DNA of 64,000 nt from Balaenoptera acutorostrata (Eukaryota > Chordata > Mammalia > Artiodactyla > Balaenopteridae). Under the pieces are notes generated by a model. The model was not told the DNA's origin, ran no database searches, and saw only the letters and a list, made by a program, of their open reading frames with translations. Positions within the stretch are counted from its first letter, which is position 1. Each line of letters opens with the position of its first letter. Made by a program: the position numbers and the translations under genes. Location: positions 52,242,374 through 52,306,373 of the forward strand of contig NC_080082.1 in NCBI RefSeq assembly GCF_949987535.1, given 5' to 3'. Below, piece by piece: positions 1 through 12,324 of this stretch.

Positions 1-1462
1 GAGTCAGGCCTGGACACCCTCTCACTCCCAGGTCCTCTCATCTTGGCTTCTATTTCTTGGTATACACCGTGGGAAGTGAGGTGTGCAGCCCTGTGACTGT
101 GACTTACGTGACAGATGAGCCAGGGCTGTTGCTCTGGTGGGTGCTGGAGTTGCTGAGGCAATTCCAAGGGCATCTTCCCTTCCCAGGTGGTGTAAGAGGG
201 GCTCTGGGATGTCTGGGGTCCTGGCTGAATTCCTGGCGCTGTAGCCTGCCTTTGCTGCCATTTCCACAACCCTTCAGCATCTGCTGCGGCCCCTCCTGTG
301 TATCAGGGACCTCAAACTGATGGACATCACAGCTTCCTCCACTTGACAGGGAGTAGATTCTCAGCTCAGAGGGACGTGGCAGCACTGCACGTCACTGCTA
401 ATGTGCCTTTAAAGAGCCATGAACATCACTCTGGAGAAAGGGGGGAAAATGAGTGGCAGAAAAGCAATTTCTGATGCAATTTAAAAGGCAGTGATTACAA
501 TTTTACAGGAGCTTTATTGCAGGGGCTTCCTGATCATCCCAGGAATTTTTTTAATGGGAAGTCTGGTGATAAAGGAAAATGTTCTGGGTGCTTCGGTTCC
601 CTCCTCGCCTGCCAAGCATCTTGAAAATCAAAATTGTTAGTGTTTCATAGACCAGCCTTAGGGATAGCAACTACCCAAGAGGCTATTTCTGATCTTTCAA
701 AGAGTGTGTGTTTTTCTGTATTTGCTGATTCTATGTAGAGTAACTGTTTCTAATTTTATTTTATGCTTTCCTAAGTGGCTTGGTAGTAAGCTGTGCGAAT
801 TGTCAAGAACCGTACTCACTTCTTCCCTTCTATGTTAGTTGAGAGTCATTCGGTTGTGTGAACAAATAGAAATTCAGGTCAGCATGCGTAAGTATAAAAG
901 GAAATGTTTGAATTCACAGCCTGGAACATTCTATGTGTAATGGCTTCAGGGTTGCCAGGACCCTGTTTCCTTCCACCTCCTGGCTGCAGTCCTCTGTTGG
1001 TTTTTATGGTCAGATAGGCTCTGAGGCAGCTCCACATATATATCCAACCAACTTAGCAGCCCCAGAGATTTCCCCGTAATCCCAGCACATGTCCTGAGAC
1101 TGTTTAGTGGACCTGATCAGCCTGGCTTTGGTTCCAGGGCCACCCTGAGCCATCTCTGAGGCCAGGGGCGGGGAAGAGGGGATGCGGTGGCTTTATTGGC
1201 CAGGCCTGGGTTTTGTGACACCACTCCCTTCCCTACCAACACATGGATTGGGTCATTCCCACAGGAATTCCATGGGCTGAGTGAGAAAGATGAGGTCCGG
1301 AGGGCCGACCTGGAAAGGGAAATGGATGCAGGATGAACCAAAACCACCAATGCTCAGGACCCCTTCCCATACGAAACTCACGAGGATCTGAATCTGCTGC
1401 ACACCCCCTAGTTGTCACCTTCCCTGGGCACACACTCCACCTTTACCCTATCTCAGGGCTAG
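1..1462. other. unassigned, mostly non-repetitive sequence
   Basis: I see no gene and no repeat I can name. 440-900 is AT-rich, with homopolymer-poor unique-looking sequence, and could hold conserved regulatory sequence. Short open frames have no family features. It is probably intron of SIPA1L3 or its 5' flank. Confidence 0.5.
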
Positions 1463-1999
1463 CGTAGGGGTTCTTAACCTCAGGTCCATGGACCCTTGAA
1501 GGGTCCTTGGATGGAATTTAGAGGATTGTGAAGTTGGCTGGGAAAAAAATTACATCTTTATTTTCTCTACCATCTAACTGAAATTTAGCATTTCCATTCC
1601 TTCTGAACAAGGGCCACAAACCACGTTGTATCAGCAACGCCTGTGACTTTGTCGCTGCTAGAGATCAAAACGTTTTCCATGTCACATTACAGTTGTTGTA
1701 GGTATTACAAGGTACTGTTTACACTCATCTCTTTCTAAATTACTGTAGTCATTGGACCCACCACTAAGATCTCATAATTTAAAGCATTCACAAAGAAGCA
1801 CAAATATTACTGTATCTCAGGTTAGGTTTTGTTTTACAGATATTTTGATATCTGAATATAATCGATTTCCCTTGTAATCTTGTGTATTGTATTTTGTACA
1901 TTTGAACACACGATTCTGAGAAGGAGCCCAAACCCTTCTTCACCAGACTGCCAACAGGGGTCCCTGGCCTGAGAAAGGTAAAGAACTAAGAACCCCTTC
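1463..1999. mobile_element. decayed non-autonomous hAT-type DNA transposon
   Basis: The element starts TAGGGGTTCTTAACCTC and ends with AAGAACCCC, giving inverted termini. The inner text ('aaattacatctttatttt', 'tctttctaaattactgta', 'aagcacaaatattactgta') matches a mammalian hAT-type MER consensus from memory. The 8-bp target duplication has decayed. Confidence 0.65.
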
Positions 2000-2689
2000 T
2001 GGCTTCTCCAGAGCCCCTAAGGGCAAGATTATTGAAGCTATCCTGATTCCTGGACTCTGGAAAGTAGGCCAGCTGCTTGCTAGGTTTCCTTCCTCTGAGG
2101 CCCCCTGGAGGAGCTGGCTGGCATTTGAGGTCGGCCTTGGCACGTGGGTGGCACGTGGACATGGCAGCACTGGGGAAGGATGGGGAGAGGCCTTGCCAGC
2201 CTGCCGTTCGCCCTGTCTGCATTGACCGCCGTGGCCGTGTGGCCTGGCCAGGTGGTCGGGAGCAGGCTCTGGAGCCAGGCTGCCTGGGTTCGTCCCGCCT
2301 ATGGTGTACTTTTGAGTGGCTGGGCAGCCGCTAGGGTTACCGGGGGAGTGAAATGAGTCGGCGCATTCTGCTAGGCTGGAGCCTGGCACGTAGGGAGTGA
2401 GAGTCATCGTTTAGCGTACAGGAGGGTTCTAGGTTGTCCTCTCAGATCTCATCTCCCCGGCTTAGTAAGTGCCTGGCCTAAACCAAAATGTGACGGTGAG
2501 CAATGCAGACAAGTGGCTTCTCGGCCTGGAGACATTCATTCATCCATGAAATACCCACTCAAATATGCACAACCATACTAAATATTCAAAAACGTAAATT
2601 AATAATACAGAGTTACAAGCCAGTGCTTTTTCTCTGCCACTCCTCTGCTCACAGTTGTCTGAAGGAAATGTCTTTATAATGGGCTTCCA
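2000..2689. other. unassigned stretch with a MIR-like core
   Basis: A MIR-like segment ('gctctggagccaggctgcctgggttcg', 2265-2292) is visible. The rest is unassigned. No coding exon was recognised despite several open frames on both strands. Confidence 0.4.
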
Positions 2690-3125
2690 GCTGCCCCGTC
2701 ACCTCCCTGCTCTCGTGTCCCGCACTCACCCTGCGCCAGGCACACGGGCCTCCTGCTGCCCCTGAACGCGCCCCCACCACCCCTCTCTCTCTCCCTCCTG
2801 CCTCAGGTCCTGTGCAGTGGCCGTTCCTGTGCCTGGAAGGCTCTTTCCCAGATAGTCACCCAATTCGTGGTCTCCTGTATTCAGGCCTCTGTCCTCAGGC
2901 CTCCTCTGACGTCTCTGTGAAGCGGCAGCCCGTTGCTCTCCTTAGCCTACTTAGTCTCCATCAAGGCGCCGCCGCTCCCTGGCTGAGGACTGTGTTTGTT
3001 CAGTGTCTCCCTCCCCTGCTGGAGCGTCTGCTCCCTGAGGACAGCGACTTTGTCTTGGTCACTGGTGTACCCTCGGTGCCTGGCACGCAGCAGGCGTTCA
3101 GTAAATATTTGTTGAGGGAGTGACT
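2690..3125 (+). mobile_element. L2 LINE 3' end
   Basis: It ends 'ggtgcctggcacgcagcaggcgttcagtaaatatttgttga', the typical L2 terminus. Upstream blocks ('tgtgcctggaaggctctttccc', 'gctccctgaggacag') fit the L2 3' untranslated region. Confidence 0.75.
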
Positions 3126-3319
3126 TCGTGAATGACAGGTGGGTACTATAGCAGGAAGGCTCATGCTGGCCAAAGATGTAACCTCATTTTTTTTCTCTCC
3201 GTAGATGCACAGCCTTTGACCTCGGCTCTCCTGGGACCCTCAAGGAGCACTAGTGTCCAGAACATACTAAGGTTGAGTACTGAGATTTGTGTGACTTTCG
3301 TTTGCTTAAGTTTTACGGC

Positions 3320-3935
3320 TCATACATATAAGCCTCTTTATTATTTAAAAAAAAATTTTATTTGAAAGAGTACCAAGGGAAAGATGTATGACTCCTCCCC
3401 TGTCCCTCCCAACACCCACAGTCTGACATCTTCCCTCCGAGGACATTGCAGTCAGTAGTTGGGTGGGTGTCTGGCTGGACCTCTCTTCCTGCTCATGAAC
3501 ATTCCTCCTTATCCAAATACACCCTCATTATTTTAATTTCTTACATGGAGAACAAAGAAGCCGTGCTAGATGACGCTTCTGCAGCATGTTTCCCACTGTC
3601 CCCAGTGGTAGTGTGTCTTGAAGATCTTTCTTCATAGCATCCATCAGTGTATCACAGTCTTTTTTTTTTTAACTTTTTAATTTCCATTTTAAAATTTACA
3701 CAGAGTGAAATTCACTTTTTGGTGTGTGGTTCTTTGAGTTTAGGCAAATGCATGCCGTTGTGTGACTACCACCACAGTTAAGATACAGAATGGCCCCATC
3801 ACCCCATGTGTGGATGTGCTGTTTATCTATAGGCTAAAAGTATAGTGCAGGTAGTTACACGAAATTAAAATATGTACACATGTTAAGTACTTACCTGTAA
3901 TATAAAGATTTTGAATGTGTTATAATTAGGTTTCT
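3320..3935. mobile_element. old L1 (L1M-type) 3' untranslated fragment
   Basis: 'aaatttacacagagtgaaattcact' followed by 'gtgtgactaccaccacagttaagatacagaat' is typical of old mammalian L1 3' regions. It is highly diverged and has no coding capacity. Confidence 0.5.
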
Positions 3936-4249
3936 GGGTTTTTTGCTAGTGAGCACCCTCTTTGGTTTCTTTGGCCCAGACCAAGTAAAGGAGGGGGCCT
4001 CAGGGTGTGGGGCAGTCCAGGTGGTAGTGGGGCATTCCTAAACGAGGATGTCAACCTTTGTTGGCAGGATGCCACAAGGGTCTTGGGAGAGGGGGTGCTG
4101 TCTGATCCTTGAATCACCAAGAGACCCCAATAGCGTGGAAAGTGGGAGAACAGAAGATTCTGGCATCCAGACTCTGGACGCAGATAGTGGTGTTGGCTGA
4201 GTTGCAGGGACCAGTCAGTCGAGTTTGGGAACTGAGTGCATCTAGACAG

Positions 4250-4384
4250 GGGGACTTCCCCGGCGGTCCAGTGGTTAGGACTCCGCACTCTCACTGCCGA
4301 GGGCCTGGGTTCGATCCCTGGTCGGGGAACTAAGATCCCGTAAGCTGTGTGGCGTGGCCAAAAAAAAAAAGTTAAAAAAACAAA
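4250..4384 (+). mobile_element. CHR SINE (short form)
   Basis: It carries the head 'gacttccccggcggtccagt', the B-box 'ggttcgatccctgg', 'gtcggggaactaagatcccg' and an A-rich tail. It is flanked by a perfect 10-bp TSD, ATCTAGACAG, at 4240-4249 and 4385-4394. Confidence 0.93.
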
Positions 4385-4538
4385 ATCTAGACAGTATCTT
4401 CTCCCTTGGCTGTTTCTTGGGTCTCTTCATATTCCTTCATCCTGGTCTAAGGCTCTGCCCGGGTACCTGGAGCTTGTTTGTGGGACAGTCTCTTGGGGCC
4501 AGATTTCCATTAAGGGATGTTTCTTGGCACAATTCTGT

Positions 4539-5374
4539 TTTTTTTTAAACATCTTTATTGGAGTATAATTGCTTTACAAAGGTGTGTTAGTTTCTGCTTT
4601 ATAACAAAGTGAGTCATCTATACATATACATATATCCCCATATCTCCTCCCTCTTGGGTCTCCCTCCCACCCTCCCTATCCCACCCCTCTAGGTGGTCAT
4701 AAATCACTGAGCTGATCTCCCTGTGCTATGTGGCTGCTTCCCACTAGCTATCTGTTTTACATTTGGTAGTGTATATATGTCCATGCCACTCTCTCACTTC
4801 GTCCCAGCTTACCCTTCCCCCTTCCCGTGTCCTCAAGTCCATTCTCTACGTCTGCATCTTTATTACTGTTCTGCCCCTAGGTTCATCAGAACCTTTTTTT
4901 TTTTTTTAAGATTCCATATATATGTGTTAGCATGCGGTATTTATTTTTCTCTTTCTGACTTACTTCACTCTGTATGACAGTCTCTAGGTCCATCCATCTC
5001 ACTACAAATAACTCAATTTCATTTCTTTTTATGGCTGAGTAATATTCCATTGTATATATGTGCCACATCTTCTTTATCCATTCATCCAATGATGGACGCT
5101 TAGGTTGCTTCCATGTCCTGGCTATTGTGAATAGAGCTGCAATGAACATTGTGGTACATGACTCTTTTTGAATTATGGTTTTCTCAGGGTATATGCCCAG
5201 TAGTGGGATTGCTGGGTCATACGGCAGCTCTATTTTTAGTTTCTTAAGGAACCTCCATACTGTTCTCCATAGTGGCTGTATCAATTTACGTTCCCACCAA
5301 CAGTGCAAGAGGGTTCCCTTTTCTCCACACCCTCTCCAGCATTTATTGTTTGTAGACTTTTTGATGATGGCCAT
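4539..5374 (-). mobile_element. 5'-truncated L1 LINE with ORF2 C-terminus and 3' end
   Basis: Read on the - strand it gives the end of L1 ORF2 protein (from about 5374 to 4886; [41 protein letters not shown], then HIYGI). The 3' untranslated region ends '..ccaataaagatgt' plus poly-A. TSD ACAATTCTGT lies at 4529-4538 and 5375-5384. Next to the expected stop after HIYGI there is one extra base, so the frame runs on through the poly-A-like run. Only the last part of the element was inserted; it cannot mobilise itself. Because the reading frame is nearly intact it is young relative to the L1M fragments here. Confidence 0.93.
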
Positions 5375-5399
5375 ACAATTCTGTATTAACTTTTTTATT

Positions 5400-6310
5400 T
5401 TAAAGGAATTTTAGACTTACAAAAAAGTGACAAAAATAGTACAGAGAGTTCACATTATCTACCCTTCACCCAGCATCCCCAAATGCTACCATCTTATACA
5501 ACTGTAGCACAACTGTTAAAACTAGGAAATGAACACTGGTCTAGTACTATGAACTAAGTTACAGACTTCAGTCATATTTCACTAGTTTTTCTACTGATGT
5601 CCTTTCTCTTTTCCAAGACCCTATCCAGGATCCTTACTGCATTTAGTTGTCATGTCTCTTCAATCCTCCCCCAATCCGCATCGGTTCCTCAGTCTTTCCT
5701 TGTCTTTTATGACCACGACACTCTGGAAGAGAGCTGTCCTGTTATTTTGTAGATTGTCTCCGTTTGGCTTTGTCTGATGTTTCCTCGTGACAGGGTTGAG
5801 CTTACGCATTATTTGGCAGAGGTGAGGTGCCCGCCTCGGTGCACGGCACCAGCGGGTCCCCGTGCCTCGTCACTGGTGACGTTAACCTGGATCACTTCAT
5901 CAAGGTGCTGTCTGCTGGGTTTCTCCACTGTCCGGTAACTGTTTTTTCCCTTTGCAATTGATAGTTATCTTGGGGGAGGTGCTTTGAGACTACACTTGTT
6001 TCTCCTTGAACTTGCACCTGCTCATTTTGGCATGCGTTGGTAGGGCGAATCTTGCCTGCAACAGTTATCACTGTGGTATTTCCCTAATGGTGATTTTTGT
6101 ACGTCCCTCATTTCTTCTACATTTATGAATTGTCCACATAATTAGTTCTGTTAAGGGAGACCTGTCCCTTCTCCCTCATTTATTTCAGTTATTCGGTTAT
6201 TAACATATATCTGTATGGCATCATAGATACTCATTTTAATCTAGCTCCTCCCTTTTTAATGCGGTAAAAGGTTCCAGTTTCTGAGTGAATTCCTAGTATT
6301 GCCTCTTAAA
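5400..6310. mobile_element. old L1 3' untranslated fragment(s)
   Basis: 'aaagtgacaaaaatagtacagagagtt', 'cccagcatccccaaatgctaccat' and 'gtcatgtctcttcaatcctccc' are typical of old L1M 3' regions. Divergence is high and the edges are approximate. Confidence 0.55.
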
Positions 6311-6384
6311 CCGCAGGAGGACCGGCATCATTCTTAAAATGGTAACTAGCGCCTTAGGGACTGGAAAGCAGGAGACAGGGTTTC

Positions 6385-6830
6385 ATTTGTTCCTTCATTC
6401 GTTTCTTTCCTTCACTCAACAAATAGGCCTTTGAGCACCTACTGTTATGGTCCAGGCACTGGGGATTCAGGAATGAACAAAACAAACAAAATCCTTTCCC
6501 TACAGGAACTGACATCCTACTGGAGGATAAAACAATAAGCAGACAAACGAGTAAATGTGGGGATAAGTGCTACAGGGATCAGTAAAGCAGGAAAGAGGAC
6601 TGACTGGGAGCAACAGTGATTTGATTTGATTTGATTTGATTTTGATTTTGATTTTTTTTGGCCACACCGTGTGGCATGTGGGATCTTAGTTCCCCGACCA
6701 GGGATCGAACCTATGCCCCCTGCATTGGGAGCACGGAGTCTTAACCAGTGGACCGCCAGGGAAGTCCAAGGGGGTGATTTTAGACCAGGTGATCCAGGAA
6801 GGCCTCTCTGAGGAAGCCCTGAAGGGAAGG
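6385..6830 (-). mobile_element. L2 LINE fragment, split by a SINE
   Basis: 'tgagcacctactgttatggtccaggcactggggattcag' and 'aggcctctctgaggaagccc' are L2 3'-end text in reverse. The SINE at 6623-6773 interrupts it. Confidence 0.75.
6623..6773 (-). mobile_element. CHR SINE (short form) with (ATTTG)n-like tail
   Basis: 'ggccacaccgtgtggcatgtgggatcttag' through 'gaccgccagggaagtcc' is the reverse of the CHR consensus. The tail is a (TTTGA)n run at 6617-6659. A short TSD, GTGATTT, is seen at 6616-6622 and 6774-6780. Confidence 0.88.
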
Positions 6831-7151
6831 AACAAGGCAGGTCTCCGACCTAATTCTTCCATCTGCCAGCCAGGAGAGCTAAATGAATTCTCTCACTTCT
6901 GAACAGGGTTTCAGGAATTGTGGCAAACAGGAAAACGTGTTACCTCTCTGAGGGGCAGCCCCTACTGAGCTCTAGCCCATTTGTTGCCCTGGGGAAATGC
7001 CAAGTCTTGCCAGATCTGCTGATATTTTTTCCCCAATAGAAGACAGAAATGAGGAATTCTTGCTTGTCCATCGAACCCAAATTATGCTACATCAGCTAAC
7101 TTTCAGGGATATGTGGATGAATATCTTTTGTTCATTTTCATTGTATTTATT

Positions 7152-7313
7152 TATTTATTTATTTATCTATTTATTTATTTTAAATATTTATTTATTGGGC
7201 TGTGCCAGGTCTTAGTTACGGCATGCACGATCTAACTCCCCGACCAGGGATCGAACCCAGGCCCCCTGCATTGGAAACGCGGAGTCTTAGCCACTGGACC
7301 ACCAGGAATTCCC
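7152..7313 (-). mobile_element. CHR SINE (short form)
   Basis: It reads '(ttta)n..gggctgtgccaggtcttag..gatcgaacccag..accaccaggaattccc'. A perfect 14-bp TSD, TCATTGTATTTATT, lies at 7138-7151 and 7314-7327. Confidence 0.92.
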
Positions 7314-7654
7314 TCATTGTATTTATTCATTGTTACCTTTGGAACAAAAGATACCAGTTTTTCATTTTGGTAGGAATGTAGATTTTGTTTTAAATATATG
7401 TATATATATTCAAGTTTAAAAGTGAGTTGATTTAAAGGAACTATTAAGTAAGTAATTGTACAGCTGGGACATAGATGCAGTTGAAAAGGAAGGGTGAAAC
7501 ACAGCTAGTGAGGTTTGGTAAACGCTGTCCTGTCTTGACGTTCCACTCTTTCTTCTCTGGATCAGGGGTTCTCAGCCGGGGACCTGAACTGAGGCTGGCA
7601 AACGATGACCATGGACATGTGCCCTGAGCCCTTTGTGTCATGGTGGGTGTATCA

Positions 7655-8090
7655 GCCAGGAATGCTTTCAGCGGCAAGAACAGAAAACCCAGCTCACGCA
7701 GCTTAAACAAATGAGGCTCAGTTTCTCTCCCATAACAACAAACCCAGAGATACTTGGCTGCCGATGTCAGTTCAGAGGCTGAGGGATGTCTGGGCTGGGG
7801 CCTCCTTGATTCCCTTGGCTTTTCCCTCATGGTTGCAAGGTTGCTGCTTGCAGCTCCAACCAGAACAAGGAAGGGGGAGAGTCAACTCCAAGCAGTGTGG
7901 TTTTTTTTCAGTTCTGAACCACTTCAGCAATCCCAGAAGCCCCCTCCCCAGAAGATTCCACTTACATCTCATTGGCCAGAAATGGGTCACATAGCCTCCC
8001 CCTATTTCAAGGAAGGTGAGAAATGTTGTTTGGCTTTTCAGCCTCTCCTGAGGAGGAAGCCAGAGAAAAAGGGAACTGAGAGTGTCAGTT
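7655..8090 (+). mobile_element. copy of an unassigned old dispersed repeat ('agtaacagaaaaccc' family)
   Basis: It shares 'aagaacagaaaaccc', 'ctcatggttgcaaggttgctgc' and 'cattggccagaaatgggtcacat' with about nine other copies in the window, all in this orientation. I do not recall the family name. Confidence 0.55.
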
Positions 8091-8129
8091 GGGTTATCCA
8101 GCCAACAGTGTCTGGCTCCACGGGAGAAC

Positions 8130-8370
8130 AAAAACAATAATAATGAACATTAATGGGTGCAGACTCTACGCCGCGCCCTGCTGTAAGCACTTTACGTGCA
8201 TGATCTCATTCAGTCCTTCCACCCACCCTATGATGTCGCTGCTGTGATCTCCCCATAGTAATGACTTGGAAACTGAGGCAGAGAGTGGTGACGCCCTTTA
8301 TCAAGCAGAGGAGCCAGGGTGGGAACCTTTGCAATGTCTCCAGAGCCCTCGCTCTTGGCCACTACACTTT
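8130..8370 (-). mobile_element. MIR SINE
   Basis: 'taagcactttacgtgcatgatctcattcagtcctt' and 'gacttggaaactgaggcagaga' are MIR read in reverse. Confidence 0.75.
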
Positions 8371-8714
8371 GTCGCTTCATAAGAGGTCCTGGGGTCCCAG
8401 ACTGCTAGCTATCTGACCTCAGTTTAAATTCTTCTAGGAAGGGAGGAACAGGGCAGCACATTTTGCTTTAGGGAAGTTTTGATCATTAAAAAGCTTCCTC
8501 GTGAATCACATCCGTTCTGTGTAACTGCCTCTCACTGGTCCTGGTCCAGTCCTGATGAAGGGCACCAGCCACACATCTTCCTCCTGGCAGCCCTTTGTGG
8601 CTTGCAGATGGCAGAGTCTTCTCCTGGCCTCCTTTTCCAAACACACTGTACCTGTGCTTTTAACTCTTCTTCCCAGAATGACGCTTCCAGCCTTCTTTCC
8701 TTTCTTGGGGTTCT

Positions 8715-8975
8715 GCTGGTTGATTCAACACACATTTAATATGCGCCTCCTCGGTGCCCATCCCTGTAGTGTAGTGGTGTGGGTGAGACGGCATCATGGC
8801 TGAGTGGGCTCTGTACTCAGGGGGCTCCTTGTCCAGGGAGGGAGGCAGGCCCTCAGACAGTGACAGCCCAGGGTGGTCAGGGCTGTATGGGGGAACCCCA
8901 GGGGCTGATGAGAGCCCACAGGAGGTGCCCAGGCAAGCCTGGGGGTCAGGGAGGTCTCCTGGAAGCAGCTTTGGG
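8715..8975 (-). mobile_element. degenerate L2 LINE fragment
   Basis: 'gattcaacacacatttaatatgcgcctcctcggtgccc' and 'ggtcagggaggtctcctggaagc' loosely follow L2 in reverse. Weak. Confidence 0.35.
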
Positions 8976-9339
8976 CTTTGAAGGAAGAATAGAGATTTGT
9001 CAGTGAGCAATTTCCCCCCTCTTCTCCACCTCCCCTTTCTTCACTGCAGCTCTCCTTGCTGAATCTCCACCCCCTTCCTCTGTAAGATGTAGGGTTTGGA
9101 CTTGGGTTTCCATCCGTCCATCCAGCAAACATATCCCACGTGAGCACTAGGCTTACAGGGATACCCTCTTGGATCGAGAGTATTTGGGGAAAGCTCTGTA
9201 GGCAAACAACCCAGAGTCATGAGAGTCCTACGAGGGAAAGCCACAGGGCAATGGGAACTCTGAGGAGACACCTGACACTGACTTGGGGCTTCAGGGCCAG
9301 CTTCTTGAAGGCTGCGAAATCCATCACAATGGGCTGACA

Positions 9340-9545
9340 CAGTGGCCGAGAGCACAGGCTCCGGAGTCCAGCTAACCTGGGGTCTAGTCTTAGCTTGATC
9401 ACTGACGAGCCCCAAGTAGGGAGCCTATCTCTGGGAGCTTCTGTTTTCTCCTGAGGTTGTTTTGGGAATTACAACGTGACTGTGAATCTCAAGTACTTAG
9501 TGCCTGGCTGAAGTAGTCACACAATAGATGAGATGGTGATGGTGG
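9340..9545 (+). mobile_element. MIR SINE
   Basis: 'cagtggccgagagcacaggctccggagtcc' and 'ttctgttttctcctgaggttg' through 'acttagtgcctggct' follow the MIR consensus with many changes. Confidence 0.6.
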
Positions 9546-10800
9546 CCACTTGGATTCATTAGCCTTTACTGCACGGCAGAAGTTAGGCAGCCTGGTCACC
9601 AGCCTGGAAGAGAATAATAAGCATTCACTGCTGCTGCTGGGATTATTTATTCAGCAAATAAGAGTGTTTACCTTGTGCCCAGCCCTGAGCCAGCACGGTG
9701 CCTGGATATAGCTGGACTGTGCTCTGCAAACAGGGCTTGTGCAGCTGAGGCCTGGGCCAGAGATTTTACAGGAGAAGAGACGAGTTTCCTTGGTGGGTAT
9801 TGGAAACCCATAGCTTTCGGTCTCCCAGTCCCCTCTCCAATTAGTCCCCAGGCCTTTCAGCATTGGCCTCTAGCGTGTGGGCTGCCCTTGACCTCTGTGG
9901 CCAGAACGCATGGATGCTCTCTCTGCTCAGCCCGTCAGCCGAGTCCCAAATTAGACCTGACAGTGTGATTTATTCTCTGGGATGGAGCTGGGAGGGCAGA
10001 GCCCCAGTGGGTGATTCCGAGGGAAGGTTGTCAGCCCGAATTAGCCCAGGCCCTTCACGCGGCCTTGCTGTTTCAGCTTCCCCTAACTAATAGGGTTTTC
10101 CCAGGGTGTTGCTGGCTTCTGAGCAGCCTCTTCCCAATTCCCAGGGGCTGAGACTTGGCTGTGATCCCTAAGGAGCTGTGTTTGATGAGGGCCCCGAGGC
10201 CTCAGGCTCTGTCTGAAGGGAGTGGGGGCTCTGGGTCCTTTCATCTGCCTCATCAGGCATTGAAAGTGGCGATTCCCCAGGGAGTAGTTATGCAGTCTGC
10301 CCCTCTCATCCTGAGTTCAGTACTGGCAGCTGAAGGCCACTGCCTTGCTCCTCACCTCCCGGTCTGTAATCACAGCTGTCTCTGCCTTTAGCTGCCTTCA
10401 TTCATTCACACAGAGTGCCAGTGAGAGGCAAGATTCTGCTGCAGAAGCAAATTAACCCTGAAATCCTAGAGGTTGAACACAGCAAATGTCTATTTCTTAC
10501 TCATGACCCAAGTCAGGTCAGCTGGGGGCTTTGCCTTGAACCTCAGGGACCCAGGATGGGGCGGGGGGGGGGGGGTCCCCTGTCTTGTAGCATCACAACT
10601 GGAACACACAGTCTCCAGGGTCACCACGGCAGGACGAGGGAACTAGAGGGTCACACCGCAGCACTTAGATGCCAAGGCCAGAGTGACGCAGTCCACCTCT
10701 GCTCACACCCAGAGCTAGCCGTGTGGCCTTGCCTAACTAACTGCAAGGGGCTGGGATGTGGGAGCATGTGGGTGTTCAGCGAGCAGTAAATATCCTGGCC
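9546..10800. other. unassigned sequence
   Basis: There is no gene. A short L2/MIR-like scrap is present near 9650-9700 ('gcaaataagagtgtttaccttgtgcccagccctg') and a G13 run at 10563-10575. The rest is unassigned. Confidence 0.45.
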
Positions 10801-10804
10801 ACAA

Positions 10805-11250
10805 GAGGCAAGTGTGGTATTTATTAAGCACGTACTGTGTGCCGGGTTTTCTAAGAGGGCTCTGGAAGTACAAAGGGGCCTCTGTCTTCCTGGAGCTCAT
10901 GGTTTGGTGGAGGAAACAGAACCTCAGTAAGAATTCATAGAAGCAGCTGTGTCATTACATCTGCACTAAGTGCCCTGATGGAGGATACATGACAGCCTAT
11001 CCGGGGGGACCTGACATGTTTCGAGAGGTCAGGAGATGTCTCTAATAAGGACTGCCATTTGAGGGGAGGCCTGAAGGATGTGTAGACCTTAATGGATGGG
11101 GGGAGCATTCCCAGTAGAGGGAACAGCATCAACGGAGTTCTGGAGGTGGGAAGGAGCTTGATTCTGGGAAGGAACTGAAAGGTGGCTAGCAAAGCTGTAG
11201 GATACTGAGTCGGGGAGAGGAAGCTGGGGGCAGACCATGCAGGGTCTGCG
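10805..11250 (-). mobile_element. L2 LINE fragment
   Basis: 'ttattaagcacgtactgtgtgccgg', 'cctggagctcatggtttggtgg' and 'agcattcccagtagagggaacagcat' fit L2 in reverse. Confidence 0.7.
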
Positions 11251-11304
11251 TGGCTGTGAGGAGGAGTTTGGTATTTGATAACACCTACCTTTTGGAGCTG
11301 TTGA

Positions 11305-11485
11305 AAGAATCAAATGAGCTCAATCATTCTTTCAGCAAATGCTGAGTTTCAACTCTTTGGCAGACAGTGTTTCAGGTCCGAGGGACGTAACTATGAACAA
11401 GATGGACAAATGTCCCTGCTCTCATGGAGCTGGCATTCTTGAAGGGGAGACAGATAAGAAACCAGAAAAGAAACAAATAAAATAA
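11305..11485 (-). mobile_element. L2 LINE fragment
   Basis: 'tttcagcaaatgctgagtttc', 'ctctcatggagctggcattctt' and 'gagacagataagaaacca' fit the L2 3' end in reverse. Confidence 0.65.
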
Positions 11486-11544
11486 TTTTACTTCGTGAAA
11501 AAACTTCTGACCAATGAAATAGGGTAATTTAATAGAGAGCATTT

Positions 11545-11860
11545 ACTTTGGATTCTTTTGGCTATAAGTAACAGAAAACCCCATTTGTGCCGACTTAAAC
11601 TGTCAGGAAATGTGTGGGCTCCCCAACCCCAAGTCCAAGTGTTTTTGGGGCTGCCTTCTGGGCTGGTGACTCGGCAGCTCAACATGGATGGCGTGGAGAA
11701 CCCAGGTTCATTCTGCAGCAGCTGGGCTGTCCATGATGCACTTTTACCTTAAGACAGGTCCCTCCCATGATCATTGGGTGGCAGTTGGGACATTGCAGGG
11801 AGTCTCAGGGGTGGGAACAGAAGCTTTTTCAAACTCTGTGTGCCCCAAGGATCTCTGTAG
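11545..11860 (+). mobile_element. copy of the unassigned 'agtaacagaaaaccc' repeat
   Basis: It opens 'tttggctataagtaacagaaaacccc' and continues with weak similarity to the other copies. Confidence 0.5.
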
Positions 11861-12055
11861 TCCACCTTTGTAGGCAATGAATTACAGGGCCAGTGGGAGA
11901 GCAGGGGGGGAGGCTTCTGCCATAGTCCAGATGGGAGACGATGCAGGACAGAACCAGGATGGGAGGGAGTGGAGGGTGAGGAGGGGGGCAGGTTAGGAGG
12001 TAGAATGGCCGGGGCTTGCTAACAAGACGGCTGCTGGAAAGAAAGGATGCTGAGC

Positions 12056-12119
12056 ACATGCACGCGTGCACACACACACACACGCACACGCGCGCGTACA
12101 CACACACACACACACACAG
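12056..12119. repeat. (CA)n microsatellite with (CG) interruptions
   Basis: Alternating purine-pyrimidine throughout, with CGCGCG near 12089-12095. It could adopt Z-DNA. Open frames across it are artefacts. Confidence 0.95.
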
Positions 12120-12324
12120 ATATCTATCCACCTTGTACTGTGTCCTCCTCTTGTAAAAGTCTTGGTACACATTTGCATAGTACAGGCTCTGAGAAATCTT
12201 GCAGGGAAGAAACCTGCTTCTTTGACTATGGAACCTTTTTATTTTCTGAAAGGCACTTAGTAACATGTTCTGCGGAAAAATTTGAAAATTTTTGCTTTAA
12301 TAATAATTCTCATTTTTGTGGCAT

